Part shown: positions 31,568 to 38,824 of the stretch, piece after piece | Layout of the letters: each line of letters opens with the position of its first letter | Numbering within the stretch: position 1 is the stretch's first letter | IMG/VR virus record: IMGVR_UViG_3300022885_000024 | Location: 1 to 49,529 of that record | DNA from: a virus | DNA length: 49,529 bases | Direction: 5' to 3' (one strand) | Translations under genes and position numbers: made by a program | The notes under the pieces: model-generated | Databases searched by the model: none | What the model was told of the DNA's origin: nothing | Seen by the model: the letters and a program-made list of their open reading frames with translations, nothing else

Positions 31568-31969
31568 ATGAAAGTTAAGAAAATTCTCAAAAGAGATTTG
31601 TCTATTCGTAAAAGGTATAAAACTACCTATAAAGATATTAAAAAGTATTTTACTATTATTAATAAATCGGTATTTAATGATCTATTATCTCCATTTAACG
31701 AAATTTTAATCAAAAAAATTTACAGAGATAGTAAATCATGTACTCATACTTGGGGACAAGTGGTATGTTGGGAGTGGAAAAGAAAAGGTACAAAACAATA
31801 CTGGTTAGAAATGTTACCAGAATACAGAGATAAGAGAGATTTTGTGGAAACGTTAGGACATGAAATGGTCCATCTATATCAAATGGCTAATATAGGTGAT
31901 ACAGGAAATCATAATAAGGTTTTCTATAGTTTTAGACCAAAGTTAAATAGAATTGGCCTTGATATATAA
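31568..31969 (+). CDS. SprT-like zinc metallopeptidase-type protein (133 aa)
   Basis: H98-E99-M-V-H102 in FVETLGHEMVHLYQ is a HExxH zinc site, and NHNKVFYSFRPKL supplies a possible third ligand, as in SprT-like domains that are common in phages. The N-terminal 40 residues are basic and helical. Substrate unknown. The start at 31568 is preferred as it lies after the previous stop; the in-frame ATG at 31541 would add nine residues and overlap it. Confidence 0.75.
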   Translation: MKVKKILKRDLSIRKRYKTTYKDIKKYFTIINKSVFNDLLSPFNEILIKKIYRDSKSCTHTWGQVVCWEWKRKGTKQYWLEMLPEYRDKRDFVETLGHEMVHLYQMANIGDTGNHNKVFYSFRPKLNRIGLDI

Positions 31970-31981
31970 TTATGGAGAGAT

Positions 31982-32290
31982 ATGATGACAAGAAGACAAG
32001 TAAAAGAACTAGACCCCTATTTGAAGACTAGAATAGGTGAAGCGTACATACAAATTAGAGAACTGGCAAAACCAAGTAATTTAGCTGGTACACAAAAAGT
32101 TTATTATGAGGGTAATTGGGTAAAAGATATACACAATAACTATACAGAAAAACAAGCACAAGTAATATTCGATAATGTGGCTCAGTATATGGACAAATTA
32201 GATTTTTTTCAAAAGAAATTAAAATATACTTATGAAGATATTGATGAGAGTCCTATTCAAGCATACGAATACATAGCAAGAGTAAAATAA
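31982..32290 (+). CDS. Hypothetical protein (102 aa)
   Basis: GGAGA precedes the ATG closely; the next in-frame ATG (31985) is an alternative. It is soluble and helical with aromatic residues (VIFDNVAQYMDKLDFFQKKL). Its stop overlaps the next start (TAATG), so it is coupled to the glucosaminidase-like gene. Not recognised. Confidence 0.65.
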   Translation: MMTRRQVKELDPYLKTRIGEAYIQIRELAKPSNLAGTQKVYYEGNWVKDIHNNYTEKQAQVIFDNVAQYMDKLDFFQKKLKYTYEDIDESPIQAYEYIARVK

Positions 32291-32973
32291 TGAAAAAGGT
32301 TAATTGGGATAATCTAATAGATAAATCTTGGTATTGGACCAAAATAACTTTTCTATGTGCCGCTATCATATTGGTGGCGTATGGTTATGGTACATTTAAC
32401 CCTAATGAATTTGCTGAGAAAAAGATATTTAAAATCGCAGAAAACGATTATCTTATTAAAGTAAAGAAGATGGAACTAACTGAACCTAGTATGGAATATA
32501 CAAATGATATTCAGTTTGTGAGAGCAATGCATAAATGTATTGACTATATAAACTTTACTTTACCACATAGTAAGAGAGTGCCATTTGAAATGATTATAGG
32601 TCAAGCGGCATTAGAGTCTGGTTGGGGTTCAAGTAGATTTGCCAAAGAGGCAAAAAACTTATTTGGTATAAGAGTGTTTAGTAAAGAAAGTGCTCATCTA
32701 TTACCACAAGGTATCACAGAGTGGCCAGGTTGGGGTGTAAGAGTTTTTCCAAGTAAGTGTGCTAGTGTTGTTGAGTATGTAAGATTATTAAATGAACACC
32801 AAGCATACAAAGAGTTTAGAGCGTTGAGAGAAAAAACTAGAGACCCTATTAAACTAATTAAAAAATTAGATAACTTTTCTACTACACCTGATTATGACAA
32901 AAGAGTAATCAGAATAATTAAGAAGATTAGAAAACTAGAAGATACCTACGCTTCAGATAAGACAATCAACTAA
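32290..32973 (+). CDS. Bax/glucosaminidase-type peptidoglycan hydrolase with membrane anchor (227 aa)
   Basis: An N-terminal membrane helix (about 16-34) tethers or exports the enzyme. The domain at about 72-215 fits the Bax/glucosaminidase family: FEMIIGQAALESGWGSSRFA with the catalytic-type E109, NLFGIRVF, and later WPGWGVRVFPSKCASVVEYV and the DYDKRVIRIIKK end. It would cut the glycan strands of the cell wall, so it is a good endolysin candidate; the uncleaved anchor recalls signal-anchor endolysins. The membrane protein and lipoprotein that follow may act with it. Confidence 0.85.
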   Translation: MKKVNWDNLIDKSWYWTKITFLCAAIILVAYGYGTFNPNEFAEKKIFKIAENDYLIKVKKMELTEPSMEYTNDIQFVRAMHKCIDYINFTLPHSKRVPFEMIIGQAALESGWGSSRFAKEAKNLFGIRVFSKESAHLLPQGITEWPGWGVRVFPSKCASVVEYVRLLNEHQAYKEFRALREKTRDPIKLIKKLDNFSTTPDYDKRVIRIIKKIRKLEDTYASDKTIN

Positions 32974-32981
32974 ATATAACT

Positions 32982-33926
32982 ATGTTTCTAACAATATTAA
33001 CATTTTTATCCGCCATATCTATATCAATTATAGCGGCTGGGTATTCAATCATTGGTCTAGCAACACTATTTGCTGGTGCCGTGATACCTATTATCGCTAT
33101 GGGTTCAGCACTAGAAGTTGGTAAGTTAGTAGCGGCCAGTTGGTTGTATCATAATTGGAACAGTGATGTACCAAGGTTATTAAAAGGGTATCTGTTTGGT
33201 GCCATTATCATACTAGTCTTTATTACATCTATGGGTATATTTGGTTTCTTATCAAAGGCACACCTAGATCAAGTTAAACCTACATCAAGTAATAATATAA
33301 AAATAGAATTATTAGATAACCAAATTAAATCACAACAACTTATTATTGATAGATCACAAAAGACATTAACACTATTAGACAAGGCATTAGAAGTTTACAT
33401 AGATAAAGAATTTGTAACTAGAGGTCTAAAAGAACGTAGGAAACAAGAGCCAGAAAGATTAGAATTAAATACGGCAATCAAAGAAGCTAGTAATGAAATT
33501 GGTAGACTATCCGAAGAAAAGGGTACATTAAGTTTAGAACAAAACAAAATAGAGGCCGAAGTAGGACCTATCAAATATGTGGCAGAGTTAATCTATGGTG
33601 AGAATGCTGAAGATAACTTTGACAAGTCAGTTCGTATAGTAATATTGATACTCATATTTGTATTTGATCCATTGGCAGTATTGTTATTGATCGCTGCTAA
33701 CATATCATTAAGGCAGTGGAGAATGAGAAAACAATCTGTTAAACTACAAAAAGAAATTGATTTACAAGACAAGTTAAATAAACAAAAGAAACGATTGGAT
33801 AAGTTAGGTAAGAAACAAAGAGATTATAAAAAGATGGTGGCGACCATGGAAGACTTCAAGGACATGTCTCCTGACGAGATTAAAGTTAAAATAGACCAAA
33901 TATATGATTGGAAAGATAAAGGTTAG
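32982..33926 (+). CDS. Multi-pass membrane protein with central coiled coil (314 aa)
   Basis: Three hydrophobic segments near the N-terminus (about 3-55 and 70-90), a long coiled coil (about 100-195), one more membrane helix (about 217-240; VILILIFVFDPLAVLLLIAA) and a second charged coil to the end. I recall close relatives in marine phages with no assigned function. Position between the hydrolase and a small lipoprotein suggests an envelope or lysis role. Confidence 0.7.
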   Translation: MFLTILTFLSAISISIIAAGYSIIGLATLFAGAVIPIIAMGSALEVGKLVAASWLYHNWNSDVPRLLKGYLFGAIIILVFITSMGIFGFLSKAHLDQVKPTSSNNIKIELLDNQIKSQQLIIDRSQKTLTLLDKALEVYIDKEFVTRGLKERRKQEPERLELNTAIKEASNEIGRLSEEKGTLSLEQNKIEAEVGPIKYVAELIYGENAEDNFDKSVRIVILILIFVFDPLAVLLLIAANISLRQWRMRKQSVKLQKEIDLQDKLNKQKKRLDKLGKKQRDYKKMVATMEDFKDMSPDEIKVKIDQIYDWKDKG

Positions 33927-34077
33927 TATTATACTATTCATTGCTGTGATTCTATCAGGTTGTATGAAAACCACCTGTGTAACCGATACTCATTGTGAGA
34001 AAAAGATCGATTGGAACAATCCTAAGTTTTCAATAATGAGAACCATAATAACAAATGGCACAAATTTGGGAAAATAG
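33904..34077 (+). CDS. Small lipoprotein, overlapping the membrane protein gene (57 aa)
   Basis: ATG 33904 opens a frame that encodes KVSIILFIAVILSGCMKT, a lipoprotein signal with Cys20, then a short mature part with two more Cys. It overlaps the 3' end of the membrane protein gene by 23 bases in another frame. The size and nested start recall Rz1-type outer-membrane spanins, but there is no Pro-rich tract. Confidence 0.65.
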   Translation: MIGKIKVSIILFIAVILSGCMKTTCVTDTHCEKKIDWNNPKFSIMRTIITNGTNLGK

Positions 34078-34081
34078 AGGC

Positions 34082-34110
34082 TTGACAATCGCCTCGTAAT
34101 GTGATATATT
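34082..34110 (+). promoter_or_regulatory. Sigma70-like promoter P6, near-leaderless
   Basis: TTGACA (34082-34087), 17-base spacer, TATATT (34105-34110) after TGA. The ATG of the next gene is at 34118, so transcription should begin within a base or two of the start codon. Confidence 0.75.
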
Positions 34111-34117
34111 ATATACT

Positions 34118-34288
34118 ATGGAAACAAAAATACATATACCAATAGAGGTACAAAACTTACAAAAGTTAGCACAGGCATGTAAGAATGCTGAAAGTGATGA
34201 CTTCAAAGCATTGTGGTATAAAAAAATGATTGACTTAGCCAAGGAATATGGTATGATGGACTATGTAATGAGAAAGTTGATACACTAA
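34118..34288 (+). CDS. Small conserved phage protein (56 aa)
   Basis: Starts eight bases after the -10 of P6 with no ribosome site. The product is helical (LQKLAQACKNAESDDFKALW, MIDLAKEYGMMDYVMRKL). Its stop shares TAATG with the next gene. The position right at a promoter and the coupling support it. Function unknown. Confidence 0.7.
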   Translation: METKIHIPIEVQNLQKLAQACKNAESDDFKALWYKKMIDLAKEYGMMDYVMRKLIH

Positions 34289-34860
34289 TGAATATATTTT
34301 ACGTACATAAAAATCCTATCGTGGCAGCTAAGATGTTGATAGATAAACATGTGGTAAAAATGATTGTTGAATCAGCACAGATGTTATCTACAGCTCATAG
34401 ACTATTAGATGGTACAGAGTATTATGGTAAAACTAAAACAGGTCGTAAAATTAAAAGATGGACACACCCTAATAACAATTTAGATAATGTTTTATATCTA
34501 GCAGGCCATGTTAAACACCCTAGTACATTATGGGTTATGAAAAATATCTTTCATTACAATTGGTTATATACTCATATGATGTCTTTAAATGATGAATTTA
34601 AATTAAGATATAATCATACAAAAGACCACATGACAATTCAAAAACTAAAAGACATATTAAAATATCCACCTAAAAATATACCTGTAAATGTAATTGGTAC
34701 TGATCCTACACCGGCAATGCCTGATGAATGTAAGATACCAGGAGATGTAATTGGTTCTTATAGGAAATACTATATAGAAAAGAAACAAAGTTTTGCTAGT
34801 TGGAAATCACCAGCTAAACCACCTAAATGGTGGACTGAGGGAGTTGCTAATGGCATTTAA
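34288..34860 (+). CDS. Conserved phage protein, possibly DNA-repair related (190 aa)
   Basis: Starts MNIFYVHKNPIVAAKMLIDK followed by HVVKMIVESAQMLSTAHR, a strongly conserved start of a family widespread in tailed phages. Later HPSTLWVMKNIFHYNWLY and DPTPAMPDECK are also typical. Some relatives have been annotated as pyrimidine-dimer glycosylase/endonuclease V-like; I cannot confirm that from sequence alone, so it is best called a conserved protein of unknown function. Confidence 0.75.
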   Translation: MNIFYVHKNPIVAAKMLIDKHVVKMIVESAQMLSTAHRLLDGTEYYGKTKTGRKIKRWTHPNNNLDNVLYLAGHVKHPSTLWVMKNIFHYNWLYTHMMSLNDEFKLRYNHTKDHMTIQKLKDILKYPPKNIPVNVIGTDPTPAMPDECKIPGDVIGSYRKYYIEKKQSFASWKSPAKPPKWWTEGVANGI

Positions 34861-35059
34861 GTGGGACGGTAAGAGTAGAGTTACAAATGAAACTTATAGA
34901 AAGAATTGGGAAGATATATTTGGTACTAAAAAACCAAATCCAATAGCTAAAGAAGTAAGAACACCGAAGTACAAACCTAGAGTAGTTAAAGCTAAAAAAG
35001 GTAAAGGTAGTTTTACAAGAAAAAAAGAACCTGATGATGGATGGAGTGGAATAGTATAA
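34850..35059 (+). CDS. Small basic protein (69 aa)
   Basis: GAGGGAG upstream supports the ATG at 34850 inside the end of the previous gene. It is Lys/Arg-rich (KPRVVKAKKGKGSFTRKK) and may bind nucleic acid. The C-terminus is DDGWSGIV. Not recognised. Coupled to the next gene by TAATG. Confidence 0.65.
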   Translation: MAFKWDGKSRVTNETYRKNWEDIFGTKKPNPIAKEVRTPKYKPRVVKAKKGKGSFTRKKEPDDGWSGIV

Positions 35060-35229
35060 TGAAAGTAACAAATAAAGATCCTGGCAAAGGACATTTTTAT
35101 GTTAGTCTTGTTAAAAGTGTAGTTAGATTAGTAGGTTGTGTTGTTGCGATATATACTGGTTCTGTAATAATGTTGGCTATATTTTTAGCAGTAGCAGAAC
35201 TTATTGGAGTAGTTGAGGAGTTAGTATAA
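35059..35229 (+). CDS. Small membrane protein (56 aa)
   Basis: Starts on the last base of the previous stop. Residues 20-52 are hydrophobic (VVRLVGCVVAIYTGSVIMLA then IFLAVAELIGVV), enough for one long or two short helices. Unknown function; membrane location is clear. Confidence 0.65.
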   Translation: MKVTNKDPGKGHFYVSLVKSVVRLVGCVVAIYTGSVIMLAIFLAVAELIGVVEELV

Positions 35230-35236
35230 CGAATAT

Positions 35237-35413
35237 ATGGACAAAGACTTCTTAGAAGAAACAATCAAAGAACAAGAACTTTTAGATATTAGTTATAAAC
35301 AATCAAAACAAAACAAAGTAGATAGACAAACTAAAGAAAGAAAAAAAACTGAATCAGAAAGATTACAAGACGAGTTGGAACCATTACCATGGTGTCCTAT
35401 GTCAGATGAATAA
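35237..35413 (+). CDS. Small charged protein (58 aa)
   Basis: ATG 35237; a helical, charged product (FLEETIKEQELLDI, ERKKTESERLQDELEPLPW). No clear ribosome site (AACGAATATATG). It ends in an 8-base overlap with the next small frame. Not recognised. Confidence 0.5.
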   Translation: MDKDFLEETIKEQELLDISYKQSKQNKVDRQTKERKKTESERLQDELEPLPWCPMSDE

Positions 35414-35552
35414 TAGATACTTAGAATCATTTAGTGATGATTTAAGAAATAGTATCATAAAGAAAGTGAGAAGTAAAAACATGATAAGACCCTATACACC
35501 AGAAGAAGAAGAAATATTAAGAAAAGGATTAAAGGAGAATAATAATGGCTGA
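35406..35552 (+). CDS. Small basic protein (48 aa)
   Basis: Overlaps the frames on both sides by 8 bases, a pattern frequent in this phage. Product: MNNRYLESFSDDLRNSIIKK and on, with PYTPEEEEILRKGLKE at the end. Not recognised. Real status depends mostly on the overlaps. Confidence 0.5.
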   Translation: MNNRYLESFSDDLRNSIIKKVRSKNMIRPYTPEEEEILRKGLKENNNG

Positions 35553-35784
35553 ATATAATAGAAAAAATACAATAGAGGCAATCAAAGACCACGCAAAAGG
35601 TCATATTGCAAAACACAAAATGAATGTTGAAATATATCTGAAAAATGCTTCAGGTATTGGTGAACACCCAGACGTATTAGAATCAATAGAAAAAGAACTA
35701 AAAATAATAGCAGAGTATAATGATCAATTAGAAGTAATTAAAAAATACTTTGACCTTGACCCATTAAAACCTATACAAAGTTAA
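35545..35784 (+). CDS. Conserved small T4-like phage protein (79 aa)
   Basis: AAGGAG precedes the ATG. Sequence AIKDHAKGHIAKHKMNVEIY, then ASGIGEHPDVLESIEKELKI and AEYNDQLEVIKKYF. I recall this pattern from several marine T4-like phages, always without function. Helical, soluble; coupled by TAATG to the next gene. Confidence 0.75.
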   Translation: MAEYNRKNTIEAIKDHAKGHIAKHKMNVEIYLKNASGIGEHPDVLESIEKELKIIAEYNDQLEVIKKYFDLDPLKPIQS

Positions 35785-36101
35785 TGCCAATATATTCATT
35801 TAAAAATAAGAAAACTGGTAAAGAGTTTGATGATATGATGACTATTGCTGAAATGGAATCGTACCTGGATAATAATAAACACATTACACAGGTACCCAAA
35901 GGACTAAATATTGTAAGCGGAGTAGGTGGTATAAAACATGACAACGGCTGGAAAGAAAATTTGAGTAGAATAGCCGAAGCACATCCACAAAGCACTCTCG
36001 CTGATACATATGGCAAAAAAGGTGTCAAACAAATTAAAACTCAACAAGCATTAGCAAAAAACAAACAAAGAATAGCAAGTAGAAGTAGAGGTAAAAAATA
36101 A
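35784..36101 (+). CDS. FmdB-like phage protein without zinc cysteines (105 aa)
   Basis: MPIYSFKNKKTGKEFDDMM looks like the start of an FmdB-type zinc ribbon (MPxYxFxCxxCG), but the cysteines are absent, as I recall from T4-like phage relatives. Then MESYLDNNKHITQVPKG, KHDNGWKENLSRIAEAHPQS and LADTYGKK follow; the C-terminus is basic. Function unknown. Coupled on both sides. Confidence 0.7.
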   Translation: MPIYSFKNKKTGKEFDDMMTIAEMESYLDNNKHITQVPKGLNIVSGVGGIKHDNGWKENLSRIAEAHPQSTLADTYGKKGVKQIKTQQALAKNKQRIASRSRGKK

Positions 36102-36493
36102 TGGCTGACGATATACCAGATTATATGAGGGGGTTTGACCTTGATGAAGATTGGGGAATAACACCTGTCACTAAACCCGCTGAAAGTACAACACCTACAA
36201 TAGACCCTAGTGTCATTGAAAATTCAAATTTAGAAATATCTAAAGTAAAAGATGATGTTTCATCTATCAAATCTATGATGAATGAGATTATGCAAATTGT
36301 ATCTGAAAAGGAAACAATTACAAAAGAAATTTTAGATGGAGAAACCGAACAAAGATTTAAAGAAATAGAGAAAATTATATTACCGTTTTTATATAATCTA
36401 TCTAAGAGTGATGAACCTTACATACATTGGCCTAACAGAGGACCAATCATTAAGTCACAAGTAGAAAAAATATTAAAACTAACAAGAGGATAA
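36101..36493 (+). CDS. Conserved T4-like phage protein (130 aa)
   Basis: An acidic N-terminus (DDIPDYMRGFDLDEDWGI), a coiled segment (about 50-80) and a conserved C-terminus (KIILPFLYNLSKSDEPYIHW then PNRGPIIKSQVEKILKLTRG). I recall this C-terminal block from cyanophage and pelagiphage genomes, where no function is known. Starts on the last base of the stop before it. Confidence 0.75.
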   Translation: MADDIPDYMRGFDLDEDWGITPVTKPAESTTPTIDPSVIENSNLEISKVKDDVSSIKSMMNEIMQIVSEKETITKEILDGETEQRFKEIEKIILPFLYNLSKSDEPYIHWPNRGPIIKSQVEKILKLTRG

Positions 36494-36495
36494 AA

Positions 36496-36654
36496 ATGAA
36501 CTATAAAGGATATCATAAAGAGTTAAAAAAGAAAGTTACTATCGCTGAAGAAATCAGAAATAATGACAGGACATATAAGACTTGGGACGATATTCATTCC
36601 TTGAAAAAACAAAAATTAAAAGCAAAGGATAAATTAAATGAAATTAAGCAATAA
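36496..36654 (+). CDS. Small DUF465-like helical protein (52 aa)
   Basis: Short protein with IAEEIRNNDRTYKTWDDIHS then LKKQKLKAKDKLNEI; the LKKxKLxxKDxL block recalls DUF465 (YdcH) helical hairpins. GAGGA precedes the ATG. It overlaps the peptidase gene by 17 bases. The family call is tentative. Confidence 0.6.
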   Translation: MNYKGYHKELKKKVTIAEEIRNNDRTYKTWDDIHSLKKQKLKAKDKLNEIKQ

Positions 36655-37108
36655 TTTTAGTCTAAACGAGCTAACGAAGAGCCAAACAGCTGAACGTAAA
36701 GGTATCAGTAATAACCCTAGCGAAGACCACATGAATAACTTAAAAGAGTTATGTGAAAATGTATTACAAAAAGTAAGAGACCATTATGGTAAAGTCGTAT
36801 CAGTATCAAGTGGTTATCGAAGTCCAGAGTTGTGTGTAGCAATTGGATCAAGTGTAAATTCACAACACTCTAAAGGGCAGGCGGCCGATTTCGAGGTTTA
36901 TGGATTATCTAATGCTGAACTATGTAAATACATAGCAGAGACCTTGGATTTTGACCAACTGATTTTGGAATACCACAATATTGGAGAACCAAACAGTGGG
37001 TGGATCCATTGTTCATATAGAAATGATGGTGAAAATCGTAAACAGATTTTACGTGCTTACCGTGATGACGCTGGTAAAACCAAATATGAAAATTACGATC
37101 CTAACTGA
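36638..37108 (+). CDS. M15-type peptidoglycan peptidase (156 aa)
   Basis: Fits the peptidase M15A / DD-carboxypeptidase-type fold: VSSGYRSPELC, then H77 and D84 in SQHSKGQAADFEV, ILEYHNIGEPNSG and H124 in WIHCSY form the zinc site and catalytic residues. It would cut peptide stems of the cell wall. It is not next to the other hydrolase (32290), so the phage seems to have two enzymes for different bonds. No signal peptide. Could also act in tail entry. Confidence 0.88.
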   Translation: MKLSNNFSLNELTKSQTAERKGISNNPSEDHMNNLKELCENVLQKVRDHYGKVVSVSSGYRSPELCVAIGSSVNSQHSKGQAADFEVYGLSNAELCKYIAETLDFDQLILEYHNIGEPNSGWIHCSYRNDGENRKQILRAYRDDAGKTKYENYDPN

Positions 37109-37185
37109 AAAGAGAAACGGGAAGAGTTAAGAAACTCACCTGAAAAGATAGAAGACCATTTACAACTATACCGGTCTACCTAGAC

Positions 37186-37214
37186 TTGACTTTTTGATTA
37201 AATTATGATATAAT
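37186..37214 (+). promoter_or_regulatory. Sigma70-like promoter P7
   Basis: TTGACT (37186-37191), 17-base spacer, perfect TATAAT (37209-37214) with TGA before it. Serves the exonuclease gene at 37247. The best consensus in the window together with P9. Confidence 0.85.
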
Positions 37215-37246
37215 ATACGAATACAATAAATGAAAGTGAATATAAT

Positions 37247-37942
37247 ATGAAAAAAGAGTTTAAGTTTATAGAACTAGATAAAACTGTTCTACCTAAAACC
37301 AAAGGCAAATCAGTTGACGGTTTTAGATTTTATGATATTAATGGTAAAGCATATCCATCTGTTACAACAGTATTAGGTATTCTTAAAAAAGAAGGCCTAC
37401 AAAAGTGGAGAGATGCAATTGGCGAAAAGGTTGCTCAATGGGAAATGGGTAGAGCGGCTCGTAGAGGTAAAGCAACCCATACTTTAGTTGAACAATATAT
37501 CAAAAACGAAACACCAAGTATTAGAGCTGTATTACCACTCGGCTTGTTTAAATTACTAAAACCTTACGTAGATCAAATAGATAATATACATTTACTAGAA
37601 GCAATTATGTATAGTAAAAAACTTACAATTGCTGGTCAAGTAGATTGTGTCGCTGAATACAACGGTAAGTTATCTGTGATTGATTTTAAAACAGCTAATA
37701 AAGAACGAGAAGAAAGTTGGATTGAAAACTATTTCTTACAAACAACGGCCTATGCCTGTATGTACGAAGAAACATTTGGTAAACCAATTGAACAGTTAGT
37801 TATTATATTGGCCAGTGAAGATGGTACTTCACAATGTTTTATTAAAGAGAGAAAAGATTACGAACAGGATTTGATGAAGGCAATTGATGGTTTTTATAAA
37901 TATTATGAAGAACTAAACAAAGATAAGATTCAAGCAAGTTAA
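37247..37942 (+). CDS. PD-(D/E)XK exonuclease, Cas4/RecB-like (231 aa)
   Basis: Nuclease motifs: RRGKATHTLVEQY with H78, IAGQVDCVAEYNGKL with D133, VIDFKTA with D146 and K148, then QTTAYACMYEE with Q165 and Y169. This order is that of RecB/Cas4-type exonucleases used by phages in recombination or host DNA breakdown. No Fe-S cysteine cluster is visible, so it is closer to phage RecB-like nucleases than to Cas4. Expressed from P7. Confidence 0.88.
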   Translation: MKKEFKFIELDKTVLPKTKGKSVDGFRFYDINGKAYPSVTTVLGILKKEGLQKWRDAIGEKVAQWEMGRAARRGKATHTLVEQYIKNETPSIRAVLPLGLFKLLKPYVDQIDNIHLLEAIMYSKKLTIAGQVDCVAEYNGKLSVIDFKTANKEREESWIENYFLQTTAYACMYEETFGKPIEQLVIILASEDGTSQCFIKERKDYEQDLMKAIDGFYKYYEELNKDKIQAS

Positions 37943-37979
37943 TCAAAAAAGTGGCCCATATTTTATCGTAAGAGGGCAA

Positions 37980-38312
37980 ATGAAAAAAACAATAATAGGA
38001 CTTTTTTTTAGTTTATTTGTGTTATCAGCAAATGCTAATAATAAAGAACTTTATATGATAAACTTACCAGCGTTGTGTGGAACTCCAGATAATGTTCAAA
38101 AGTATTTGGACTACAATGGGTTTAAACCTTTTCATTTAGCGTTAGGTAGATCAGGTATGAATAAAGACGGTGAACCAGTTTATATGTTAACGTATATGGT
38201 AAACGAAGACTTAACTGAAAATGTTGCTGTATTAGATATACCAAGTAACCTTGAAAGATGTATTTTATTTCATACATTTGATTTAGTTACTGAAATACCA
38301 AATAAAGGTTGA
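37980..38312 (+). CDS. Exported small protein (110 aa)
   Basis: GAGGGCAA precedes the ATG. Signal peptide MKKTIIGLFFSLFVLSANAN (cleavage near residue 19-20). Mature part has two Cys (LPALCGTPDN and LERCILFH), which could form a disulfide in the periplasm, and a central YMLTYMVNE strand. I recall related exported proteins in marine phages. Function unknown. Confidence 0.75.
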   Translation: MKKTIIGLFFSLFVLSANANNKELYMINLPALCGTPDNVQKYLDYNGFKPFHLALGRSGMNKDGEPVYMLTYMVNEDLTENVAVLDIPSNLERCILFHTFDLVTEIPNKG

Positions 38313-38337
38313 CAAAAACAAATAAGTATGATACATT
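38309..38337 (+). promoter_or_regulatory. Sigma70-like promoter P8
   Basis: TTGACA (38309-38314) overlaps the stop of the exported-protein gene; 17-base spacer; TACATT (38332-38337) after TGA. Its transcript would carry the hairpin at 38353-38385 in a leader of about 60 bases. Confidence 0.65.
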
Positions 38338-38352
38338 AATAGAGTTGCAACT

Positions 38353-38385
38353 ATGTAGGTGAAAACGAGAGTTAGTAACCTACAT
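38353..38385 (+). promoter_or_regulatory. Leader hairpin upstream of the gp33/gp59 genes
   Basis: ATGTAGGT (38353-38360) is perfectly repaired by ACCTACAT (38378-38385), loop of 17. It lies in the leader between P8 and the ATG at 38406, before AGGAGA at 38395-38400. It could modulate translation or stability; no riboswitch class is recognised. Confidence 0.6.
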
Positions 38386-38405
38386 TTATATAATAGGAGA
38401 ATATA

Positions 38406-38615
38406 ATGACAGACGATAGATCGGAAGACGCAAGTTACGAAAATGAAGCAAGTCCACCAACACCAATGGTACAGATTTCATTAAAAGAATACGATAAATT
38501 AAAATCAAAACAACATTACATCACAGATAAAGGTCTAATTGATATTATTGATAATATGGAAAGACTATTAAGAGCTTTAAGAAAACACATAGTTAGATCG
38601 GACTTTAATGAATAG
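38406..38615 (+). CDS. Small acidic hypothetical protein (69 aa)
   Basis: AGGAGA precedes the ATG. A disordered acidic start (TDDRSEDASYENEASPPTP) followed by a helical part (IDIIDNMERLLRALRKHI). It overlaps the gp33-like gene by 8 bases. Expressed from P8 with replication and late-transcription genes. Not recognised. Confidence 0.65.
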   Translation: MTDDRSEDASYENEASPPTPMVQISLKEYDKLKSKQHYITDKGLIDIIDNMERLLRALRKHIVRSDFNE

Positions 38616-38823
38616 TAAAGAATTTAGTTTAAAGATCGAAAGTATAGTAAAAGAAAAGAGAATCACTTACATGGATGCTGTAATCTTATATTGTGAAGAA
38701 AATGATATTGATCCATCATTAGCAAAACCATTAATATCAAAATCATTAAAAGAAAAGATTAAGTTAGAAGCTACAAACAAGAGAATGTTAAAATATCCTA
38801 AATGTGGCCAATTGCCAATTTAG
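38608..38823 (+). CDS. 33: T4 gp33-like late transcription coactivator (71 aa)
   Basis: In T4, gp33 bridges RNA polymerase (beta-flap) and the sliding clamp and enables late transcription with gp55. Here IESIVKEKRITYMDAVILYC then EENDIDPSLAKPLISKSLKE and KIKLEATNKRML follow the T4 gp33 core (IEKMVEEFGMSYLEA, EENSIPETQFAKFI). It is shorter than T4 gp33 at the N-terminus. The C-terminus ends GQLPI and lacks the acidic LDFLL-type clamp motif of T4. It supports the reading of TATAAATA as late promoters. The sigma gene (55) is not in the window. Confidence 0.82.
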   Translation: MNSKEFSLKIESIVKEKRITYMDAVILYCEENDIDPSLAKPLISKSLKEKIKLEATNKRMLKYPKCGQLPI

Positions 38824-38824
38824 T

